DNA from: JAQVSV01 sp041667045
GTDB taxonomy: Bacteria > Elusimicrobiota > Elusimicrobia > Elusimicrobiales > Elusimicrobiaceae
DNA: 6,387 nt
Assembly (NCBI GenBank): GCA_041667045.1
Contig: JBAYFS010000135.1
Coordinates: 1-6,387, forward strand
Direction of reading: 5' to 3'
Shown here: piece after piece, positions 1-5,013 of the stretch
How the letters are laid out: the number at the start of each line of letters is the position of its first letter
How positions within the stretch are numbered: position 1 is the first letter of the stretch
Notes under the pieces: generated by a model
Told to the model about the DNA's origin: nothing
Seen by the model: only the letters and a program-made list of their open reading frames with translations
Database searches by the model: none
Translations under genes and position numbers: made by a program

Positions 1-53
1 GAGAGTTCGGCGTTGCGGTGGAGTGCATGCCTTAAGCTGATGATTTCTTTCAT
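1..53 (-). CDS. M20-family amidohydrolase/peptidase, N-terminal fragment
   Basis: This is a partial gene that leaves the window at the left edge; only 17 full codons are visible. They translate as MKEIISLRHALHRNAEL, and the first two bases of the next codon (TC) force Ser. The pattern LRxxLHxxxELS near the start is the characteristic N-terminus of M20 amidohydrolases (the hippurate hydrolase, N-acyl amino acid and indole-acetyl amino acid hydrolase group), which are zinc or manganese enzymes that cleave amide bonds in the cytoplasm. The family usually has Pro where Ala precedes the Glu here. The ATG overlaps the nrdG TGA as ATGA, which suggests translational coupling in one transcript. The upstream ribosome binding site is poor (TGAGG 14 bases away, or GGAAAA closer), which fits coupling. 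The exact substrate cannot be told from this fragment. The family call rests on one motif only. Confidence 0.7.
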   Translation of the reverse strand, partial: MKEIISLRHALHRNAEL

Positions 54-646
54 ACGGATTTTTCCGGCCTCAGAATGCATTCGTTCACGGTGAGCGGGTC
101 CGGCGCGGCGATTTGGCGCACCGAGGCCAGATCGTCCTGCGTCAGATGACGGGTATCGAAAGTAATGCGGAATTCGTGTTTCACGCCGGAATTTTTGATG
201 AGTTCCACGCTTTGCCCGATTGCGTCCATGTTGGCCTTGGTTCCGGTTAAAAGAGGATATTTGAGGAACTGGGCCTTTAAGTCCATCGCGATAAAATCAA
301 GCGCGTTTTCGTCGAACAATCGCTTTAGCAGGGCGGGATTTGAGCCGTTCGTGTCGAGTTTCACTTTATAGCCCAGTTCTTTGATTCTAGCGATGAAAGC
401 GGGCAGGCCCACTTGCACGGAAGGCTCGCCGCCCGTGATGACAACGCCGTCAAGCTGGCCCCGGCGTCTAAGCAGGAAGGAGAAAAGCGTTTCCTCGGGA
501 AGCGGTTCGGCAAATTTTTCGGGATACACCAGTTCGGGATTATGGCAGAACGGGCAGCGGAAATTGCAACCCTGCAGGAAAACCACCGCCGCAATGTGCC
601 CCGGATAATCTATAAGGGAAAATCTGGTCAGTCCGCCTATCTTCAT
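50..646 (-). CDS. nrdG: Anaerobic ribonucleoside-triphosphate reductase activating protein (radical SAM)
   Basis: This 198-residue protein is the activase that makes the glycyl radical on NrdD by reductive cleavage of S-adenosylmethionine. The cluster-binding motif CxxxCxxC is present at C27, C31 and C34 (CNFRCPFC), followed by HNPEL. The SAM-binding TGGEP motif is at 71-75, and LDTNGS (97-102) and MDLKA (121-125) mark later strands of the partial TIM barrel. The N-terminus MKIGGLTRFSLIDYPG is typical of the group often called NrdG2 and fixes the start, although no good Shine-Dalgarno sequence precedes it. From memory, relatives often run to about 220-240 residues, so the C-terminus is slightly short, but it still ends in the usual (F/L)RP region. 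It lies 66 bp downstream of nrdD, which is its expected partner, with an intrinsic terminator between them. Its stop overlaps the start of the amidohydrolase gene. Related pyruvate formate-lyase activases share these motifs, but the neighbour makes NrdG the best call. Confidence 0.93.
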   Translation of the reverse strand: MKIGGLTRFSLIDYPGHIAAVVFLQGCNFRCPFCHNPELVYPEKFAEPLPEETLFSFLLRRRGQLDGVVITGGEPSVQVGLPAFIARIKELGYKVKLDTNGSNPALLKRLFDENALDFIAMDLKAQFLKYPLLTGTKANMDAIGQSVELIKNSGVKHEFRITFDTRHLTQDDLASVRQIAAPDPLTVNECILRPEKSV

Positions 647-659
647 ACCCAGATTCTAC

Positions 660-697
660 AAAAAAATACCGGCGGCCTGTTTCCGGGCCGCCGGTAT
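660..697 (-). terminator. Intrinsic terminator between nrdD and nrdG
   Basis: On the minus strand a perfect 12-bp stem (arms ATACCGGCGGCC and GGCCGCCGGTAT, 8-base loop) is followed at once by seven T residues. It begins 15 bases after the nrdD stop codon. There is no T-tract on the plus-strand side, so it acts only on minus-strand transcription. Only 13 bases separate the end of the T-run from the nrdG ATG, so nrdG cannot have its own full promoter after the terminator. Confidence 0.92.
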
Positions 698-712
698 GGG
701 AAGGATTGGTTG

Positions 713-2848
713 TTATGCTGGCACGTGTTTTTTACATTCGGACGGAACGATGCTCCCCGTCTTGCGCAGGAAGAATTCTTCCTTCTTGCCTTCGTTCCAC
801 TGGGTAACCGGTCTCAGGTAGCCCACAACGCGGGAATAAACCTCGGTTTCGTGTCCGCATTTGGGGCAGAGGTGCTGTTCCCCGTCCAGATAGCCGCATT
901 TGGGGCAGACGCTGAAAGTGGGAGTTATGGAAACGTAAGGCAGTTTGTAGGTTTCGCAGACTTTTTTAAGAAACGCTTTCACCGCCGAGGGGTCTTTTAT
1001 CCGCTCGCCCACGAATAGGTGCTGGACCGTGCCGCCTGTGTAGCGGCACTGCGCTTCGTCCTGCAGATCGAGGATTTCGAAAACGTCGTCCGTATAGTTG
1101 ACCGGCAGCTGCGTGGAATTGGTGTAGAACGGTTTGTGGTCCACCAGATGCTGCCCGTTGGCGAAAATAATGTCGGGATATTTTTCCAGGTCAATTTTCG
1201 CCAGGCGGTAGGACGTGCCTTCGGCGGGCGTGGCTTCCAGATTGTAATTGTTGCCGGTTTCCTGCTGGTATTCGGTAAGTTTGGCTCGCATGAAATCTAG
1301 CGTCCGCAGAGTGAATTCCCGGCCTTCCGTGGTGCCGATATCCTTGCCCAGCAGGTTCTGGCAGGCTTCGTTCATGCCGGTGAGCCCGATGGTGGCGAAG
1401 TGGTTGCGCCAGTATTTGCCGAACCGTTCTTTGATATTGCGCAGGTAGTATTTCATGTAGGGGTAGAGGTTCGCGTCGGTCATTTTTTCAAGCGCTTTGC
1501 GCTTGATTTCAAGGCTGTTTTTCGCGGCGTCCATCAGCGTGACGAGCCGTGCCCGGAAATCATCCTCATTCCCGGCCAGATAGCCGAGGCGCGGCATGTT
1601 AATCGTTACCACGCCGATGGAACCGGTCAGCGGGGCCGAGCCGAACAGCCCGCCGCCGCGGCGGTTTAATTCCCGGTTGTCTATTCTCAGGCGGCAGCAC
1701 ATGCTGCGCGCGTCTTCCGGGTCCATTTCGGAATTGATGAAATTGGCGAAGTAGGGAATGCCGTATTTGGCGGTAATCTGCCAGAGCAGGTCAAGCTGGG
1801 GATTGTCCCAGTCGAAATCGCGGGTTATATTGTAGGTCGGAATCGGGAAAGTGAACACGCGTCCTTTCGCGTCGCCTTCCAGCATGACTTCCAGGAAAGC
1901 GCGGTTGAACATGTCCATTTCTTTCTGGAAATCGCCGTAAACCGCGTCCTGCACCTTGCCGCCGATGATGACGCCCTGTTTTTTGAAATAGGATGGCACG
2001 TTCAAATCCAGCGTAACGTTTGTGAACGGAGTCTGGAAACCGACGCGCGTCGGCACGTTTACGTTGAAAATGAATTCCTGCAGAGCCTGTTTAACTTCCT
2101 TGTAGGATAGTTCGTCGTATCTGATGAACGGGGCCAGCAGGGTGTCGAAATTCGAGAACGCCTGCGCGCCGGCGCTTTCGCCCTGCAGCGTATAGAAGAA
2201 ATTCACGATGTGGCCTAGCGCCGTTCTGAAATGGCGGGCCGGTTTGGATTCGGACTTGCCGCGCGCGCCCCTGAAGCCGTTGGAAAGCAGGTCCTGCAAA
2301 TCCCAGCCCACGCAGTAAGCGCCCAGCAGACCCAGATCGTGGATATGGAAATCGCCTTCCACGTGATGGCCTTTTATTTCCTGAGGATACACTTTGTCCA
2401 GCCAGTAAATTTTGCTTATTTCCGAGGCCACGTAGTTGTTAAGCCCCTGCAATGAAAAGTCCATGTTGCTGTTTTCGTTGACCAGCCAGTCCAGCTTTTT
2501 TAAGTACTGGTCCACCAGCCCGACGTTGAACTTGGCGGAAATTTCCCGAATCTGGGCGTGCTGTTCGCGGTAGATGATGTAAGCTTTCGCAGTTTTGCGG
2601 TATGACGAGGAAAGGAGCGCGTTTTCCACTATATCCTGAATGTCCTCGACATTGGGCATTTTTCCGCCGTACATCTGCAGCGCGGTGGAGATCACCTGAA
2701 CGGCGATCTGCTTGGCCGTGTCCTCTTTGAATTCGCCGGTGGCTTCGCCGGCTTTCTGTATGGCTTCGATTATGCGGTTTGCGTCGAAGGCTTCGGTCTT
2801 TCCGTTTCTTTTTTTGATCTTGTCAAAAGTTCGCACTGCGGCTATCAT
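713..2848 (-). CDS. nrdD: Anaerobic (class III) ribonucleoside-triphosphate reductase
   Basis: This 711-residue glycyl-radical enzyme reduces ribonucleoside triphosphates to dNTPs for DNA synthesis without oxygen. An ATP-cone regulatory domain occupies about residues 5-95 (KRNGKTEAFDANRI). The barrel core follows, with HIHDLG (168-173) and C179, a Cys pair C384-C385 in SMCCRL, and the SIGVVTINMPR strand (410-420). TGMNEAC (490-496) and a C-terminal zinc ribbon (C648, C651, C661, C664) come next. The glycyl radical loop RVVGYLRP places the radical at G676, with the usual basic and acidic tail after it. In E. coli-type enzymes the thiyl Cys sits in an MGCR motif; by my alignment C385 is the equivalent. 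Length and layout resemble the Thermotoga/archaeal type. The ATG is preceded by GGGGTGA at 3 bases, which supports the start. It heads the nrdD-nrdG unit and is transcribed away from the histidine kinase gene. I see no frame damage. Confidence 0.97.
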   Translation of the reverse strand: MIAAVRTFDKIKKRNGKTEAFDANRIIEAIQKAGEATGEFKEDTAKQIAVQVISTALQMYGGKMPNVEDIQDIVENALLSSSYRKTAKAYIIYREQHAQIREISAKFNVGLVDQYLKKLDWLVNENSNMDFSLQGLNNYVASEISKIYWLDKVYPQEIKGHHVEGDFHIHDLGLLGAYCVGWDLQDLLSNGFRGARGKSESKPARHFRTALGHIVNFFYTLQGESAGAQAFSNFDTLLAPFIRYDELSYKEVKQALQEFIFNVNVPTRVGFQTPFTNVTLDLNVPSYFKKQGVIIGGKVQDAVYGDFQKEMDMFNRAFLEVMLEGDAKGRVFTFPIPTYNITRDFDWDNPQLDLLWQITAKYGIPYFANFINSEMDPEDARSMCCRLRIDNRELNRRGGGLFGSAPLTGSIGVVTINMPRLGYLAGNEDDFRARLVTLMDAAKNSLEIKRKALEKMTDANLYPYMKYYLRNIKERFGKYWRNHFATIGLTGMNEACQNLLGKDIGTTEGREFTLRTLDFMRAKLTEYQQETGNNYNLEATPAEGTSYRLAKIDLEKYPDIIFANGQHLVDHKPFYTNSTQLPVNYTDDVFEILDLQDEAQCRYTGGTVQHLFVGERIKDPSAVKAFLKKVCETYKLPYVSITPTFSVCPKCGYLDGEQHLCPKCGHETEVYSRVVGYLRPVTQWNEGKKEEFFLRKTGSIVPSECKKHVPA

Positions 2849-2851
2849 GAG

Positions 2852-2858
2852 TCACCCC
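2852..2858 (-). promoter_or_regulatory. Ribosome binding site of nrdD
   Basis: GGGGTGA on the minus strand lies 3 bases before the ATG at 2848. It matches most of the consensus AGGAGGTGA and is a good reason to choose this start for the 711-residue product. Confidence 0.75.
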
Positions 2859-2869
2859 GTCAGGTAAAA

Positions 2870-2909
2870 TTAAATTGCGGTTTTTTGTCCCCCAACCTGA
2901 GTTAAATTG
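2870..2909. repeat. Two TTAAATTG direct repeats 32 bp apart (possible NrdR-like sites)
   Basis: TTAAATTG occurs at 2870-2877 and again at 2902-2909, a start-to-start distance of 32 bp, or three helical turns. Read on the minus strand each is CAATTTAA, close to the left half of the NrdR box consensus ACACWATATATWGTGT (core CWATATA, 6 of 7 matching). The other halves are poorly conserved. Paired NrdR boxes are known to sit about 31-32 bp apart upstream of nrd genes, and the candidate -10 box of nrdD overlaps the upstream copy. This is suggestive only. Confidence 0.35.
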
Positions 2910-2911
2910 TA
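2906..2911 (-). promoter_or_regulatory. Candidate -10 box for nrdD
   Basis: TACAAT on the minus strand matches the -10 consensus TATAAT at 5 of 6 positions and would give a leader of about 50 bases before the nrdD ATG. No good -35 hexamer is visible 16-18 bp upstream, so an activator or another sigma factor may be needed, or this may not be the promoter. Confidence 0.3.
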
Positions 2912-2988
2912 GGAAAAAACGCGCATGTTTTCTTCCTCGGGTGTCCTTCGAAAAAGCTATCGGAAAAAATTTACATGCCCCACAATAG

Positions 2989-3065
2989 AGGTAAAGAAAA
3001 CGAAACAAAAATCACCTGCTAAAGCTTATGTAAATGCCATATAATATAATAGGTAACAGAAAACG
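2989..3065. repeat. Imperfect direct repeat in the kinase leader
   Basis: AGGTAAAGAAAACG (2989-3002) recurs as AGGTAACAGAAAACG (3051-3065), identical apart from one inserted C. The copies start 62 bp apart and flank the tandem TATAAT boxes. The second copy runs directly into the G-run that serves as the kinase ribosome binding site. It could be a regulator site or chance in A-rich sequence. Confidence 0.4.
3040..3050 (+). promoter_or_regulatory. Tandem TATAAT -10 boxes for the kinase operon
   Basis: Two perfect TATAAT hexamers overlap by one base (3040-3045 and 3045-3050). Either would start transcription at about 3052-3058, giving a leader of only about 22-28 bases before the ATG at 3080. 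No clear -35 element lies 17 bp upstream of either, so the promoter may be activator-dependent. Confidence 0.5.
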
Positions 3066-3070
3066 GGGGG
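3065..3070 (+). promoter_or_regulatory. Ribosome binding site of the histidine kinase gene
   Basis: A run of six G residues ends 9 bases before the ATG. It can pair with the C-rich anti-Shine-Dalgarno core. The following TCTCC could pair back onto GGGGA in a very small hairpin, which might weaken initiation; that is inference only. Confidence 0.55.
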
Positions 3071-3079
3071 ATTTCTCCT

Positions 3080-4564
3080 ATGGAAAGTCCGGGAAAAACA
3101 AGAATTCTGCTTATAGCGGACATTGCCTGCGCAAACGAATTACCGCCTCTGCTCAAAGACAGCAGGTTTGAACTCGCGGCCAGCCTGTCATCCGCGGAGA
3201 TTGAGGCCATGCTGAGCGCTTACGCGCCCGATATCATCCTCGCCGATGAAAAGCTTGCCGGGCGGCTTGAGCCTCTGCGCGTATTGGCGCACATGCCTTC
3301 CGTCCTTATAATGGATGAGGACGGGCACCTCCCAAAAACCGGCGATGGCGTTGAAAAAAGTTCCTATGTGTTCCGCCCGCTAAAGCGGCGCGCGCTGCTG
3401 CTAGCGCTGGAAAATTCCTTAGTAGATTTTAAAAACCGCCAGTGGCTGCGCATGAACGGCGCGGCGTTCCGTGAGATAATACGCAATCTCGCCGTAGGCG
3501 TGCTTATAGCGGACGCGGACGGCTCGGTTTATTACGCCAATCCGGCGGCGGTGTATATAACCGGTTTCACGGAAGACGAATTCCGGCGAGGCGGCCTGTC
3601 TGTTCTAAGCGCTGAACAGGAAGGTACGGAAATAAAAAACGTCATTTTGGACGCGGCTCAGGACGGCTATCCCCGGGAAAAAGAGGTGTTTTTCCGTCGC
3701 AAAAACGGCACTTCCGGCTGGATGGCCGTCAACACGGCAAAAACCGCGCGCTACGGCGCGGAAACCCGCGTAATAACTTTTATAGATGTTACCGAAATCA
3801 AGCAGGCCGAGCAGACCTTGTGGCGCTACGGAGCGCACCTCGAAACGCGCATAGACGGGCAAAGCAAGCGGTTGCGCGAAGCCGAGCGCATGGCCACGCT
3901 GGGTGAAACCGCGCTCATGCTGGGTCACGACCTGAAAAATCCGCTGCAGGCGCTTTTAAACATCAATTTCCTTTTGAAGGAAATTTACAGGCTGTCCGAA
4001 AACGAAGCGCGGAAATATCTGGACGGGCACAATATGGCGGGCCTTCTGGACATGTTCGAGCGGCAGAGCCTTTACATGAAACGCATCGTTGACAACCTGC
4101 AGATTTACGCGCGCCGGGAAAAAAGTTCGGATGAGGTTATCAGTCTGGTTGACTCGGTTAAACAGGTGGTTTCGCTCCAGCGCGATTCGGACGTGAAATT
4201 CTCGCTGGAGATTGAAGACGGCGTTCCGCGCGTGAATCTGGGCACCACCGACGCCCAGCGCATCCTTACCAACCTTATCGGCAACGCTGTAGAAGCGATG
4301 TCGGGTCCGGGCACCGTCACGATAAAAGTATATCGCAATAAAAAATATTCCTGCGTGCGCATAAGCGATACCGGCCCGGGCATTGAAAACGGGAATCTGG
4401 GCAAGCTGTTCACCCCGCTGTTCAGCACAAAAAGCAAAGGCATGGGCATGGGCCTGGCGGCGGTGAAAAAGCTGACCGAGTCTTACGGCGGTTCCATTAT
4501 GTCCGCCAACGGGCTGGACGGCGGCGCGGTGTTTACTCTGCAATTCCCTTTCCAGGAGAGCTGA
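3080..4564 (+). CDS. Cytoplasmic sensor histidine kinase (degenerate receiver-PAS-HisKA-HATPase)
   Basis: This 494-residue protein has no membrane-spanning segment or signal peptide, so it should be a soluble sensor. Residues 7-115 look like a receiver domain: D56 in PDIILAD matches the phospho-acceptor, but the acidic pair is reduced to AD (13-14), the conserved Lys is R99 in FRP, and the Thr/Ser is absent, so it is probably degenerate. A PAS domain spans about 127-240 (VLIADADG, N154). A helical linker follows, then a HisKA domain with H283 in GHDLKNPLQ, like NtrB-type kinases. The HATPase domain has the N-box NLIGNA (N402), the G1 box DTGPG (430-434), FTPLFSTK, and the G2 box GMGMGL (454-459). 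All catalytic motifs are intact, so it should autophosphorylate on H283. The next gene, 1 base on, encodes its likely receiver partner. The signal is unknown; I see no heme or flavin signature in the PAS domain. Confidence 0.93.
   Translation: MESPGKTRILLIADIACANELPPLLKDSRFELAASLSSAEIEAMLSAYAPDIILADEKLAGRLEPLRVLAHMPSVLIMDEDGHLPKTGDGVEKSSYVFRPLKRRALLLALENSLVDFKNRQWLRMNGAAFREIIRNLAVGVLIADADGSVYYANPAAVYITGFTEDEFRRGGLSVLSAEQEGTEIKNVILDAAQDGYPREKEVFFRRKNGTSGWMAVNTAKTARYGAETRVITFIDVTEIKQAEQTLWRYGAHLETRIDGQSKRLREAERMATLGETALMLGHDLKNPLQALLNINFLLKEIYRLSENEARKYLDGHNMAGLLDMFERQSLYMKRIVDNLQIYARREKSSDEVISLVDSVKQVVSLQRDSDVKFSLEIEDGVPRVNLGTTDAQRILTNLIGNAVEAMSGPGTVTIKVYRNKKYSCVRISDTGPGIENGNLGKLFTPLFSTKSKGMGMGLAAVKKLTESYGGSIMSANGLDGGAVFTLQFPFQES
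4554..4558 (+). promoter_or_regulatory. Ribosome binding site of the receiver gene
   Basis: AGGAG inside the last codons of the kinase gene lies 7 bases before the ATG at 4566. It fixes the receiver start and means both proteins are made from one message. Confidence 0.8.
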
Positions 4565-4565
4565 T

Positions 4566-5009
4566 ATGTATTCCATACTTATCGTGGATTCCGACGAGCT
4601 GGTGCGCGAGACTTTCCGCGAAATTTTTGTCTGCAACGGCTATGCCGCTGATGCGGCGGAAAATGGTGCGCAGGCCAGGGCTTTCGCGCTTAAACGGAAA
4701 TATGACGCCTGCGTGATTGACACGAATCTGCCGGACATGAACGGCTATGAACTGCTGGATCCGCTGTCCGCCGGCAACGCGGGCATGGTTAAAATAATGC
4801 TGGCGGGGTTCGGCTCGCTGGCGAGCGCGGTGGAATCGCGGGAGAAGGGAGCGGACGGTTTTTTCAGAAAACCCGTGGCGCCGGACAGGGTCCTGGGTGT
4901 TATAGAAGAACGGCTTTCCAAGCCGAAAGACGGCACCATGGCCGCCGATGACACGGTTCGGTTTTTCCTGAACAAAAAACCCAGCGGCGCCGGGCCGGAC
5001 GGAAAATAG
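4566..5009 (+). CDS. Stand-alone response regulator receiver protein
   Basis: This 147-residue protein is one receiver domain (about 1-118) with a short polar tail and no output domain. The phospho-acceptor is D52 in CVIDTNLPDMNG, D8 begins the acidic pocket, and K102 in RKP is the conserved Lys. Two pocket positions differ from the family: the second acidic residue appears as S9 (VDSD), and the usual Thr/Ser of LTGFGS is A80 (LAGFGS). It may still accept phosphate from the kinase encoded upstream, 1 base away, but the conformational switch could be altered. A role as a phosphorelay intermediate or a protein-binding regulator is inference. The tail from about 118 (rich in K, D, G and P) is partly encoded by DNA that also forms the candidate terminator of the convergent MATE gene, which may explain its odd composition. 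Sporulation-type Spo0F and CheY proteins have the same architecture, but nothing here ties it to either. Confidence 0.92.
   Translation: MYSILIVDSDELVRETFREIFVCNGYAADAAENGAQARAFALKRKYDACVIDTNLPDMNGYELLDPLSAGNAGMVKIMLAGFGSLASAVESREKGADGFFRKPVAPDRVLGVIEERLSKPKDGTMAADDTVRFFLNKKPSGAGPDGK
4974..4994 (-). terminator. Candidate intrinsic terminator for the MATE gene, inside the receiver gene
   Basis: On the minus strand, 19 bases after the MATE stop, CCCGGC-GCC-GCTGGG forms a 6-bp stem (one G-T wobble, 3-base loop) followed by TTTTTT. The position and direction are right for ending the MATE transcript. The element lies wholly within the last codons of the convergent receiver gene (residues KKPSGAG). 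The short stem makes it weaker than the nrdD terminator. Confidence 0.65.
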
Positions 5010-5013
5010 GGTT

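Larger units (their letters stand above)
2849..3079. other. Divergent intergenic regulatory region (nrdD / histidine kinase)
   Basis: These 231 bp lie between the start codons of nrdD (minus) and the kinase gene (plus). The stretch is AT-rich compared with its neighbours and has many A and T runs. It contains no convincing gene: the only open frame, on the minus strand from 3008, overlaps the nrdD start and has no recognisable content. It must hold both promoters. Visible elements are listed separately. I saw no clear FNR-type site (TTGATnnnnATCAA) and no full-consensus NrdR box. Confidence 0.8.

Noticed and set aside
413..1018. 201-residue plus-strand open frame across nrdG and the nrdD 3' end
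   Set aside because: It runs antisense through two clear genes and the terminator, with no family resemblance.
2916..2931. Small inverted repeat AAAAC/GTTTT
   Set aside because: Five A/T-rich base pairs in an A/T-rich region are expected by chance.
2981..2996. Possible NrdR box around CCACAATAGAGG
   Set aside because: Only one half resembles the consensus; the palindromic second half is missing.
2823..3008. 61-residue minus-strand open frame in the intergenic region
   Set aside because: It overlaps the nrdD start in another frame, has no recognisable domain and covers the likely promoter.
3956..4636. 226-residue minus-strand open frame opposite the kinase gene
   Set aside because: It is antisense to a gene with intact HisKA and HATPase motifs; its composition (many H, A, R, V) is typical of a shadow frame and shows no domain.
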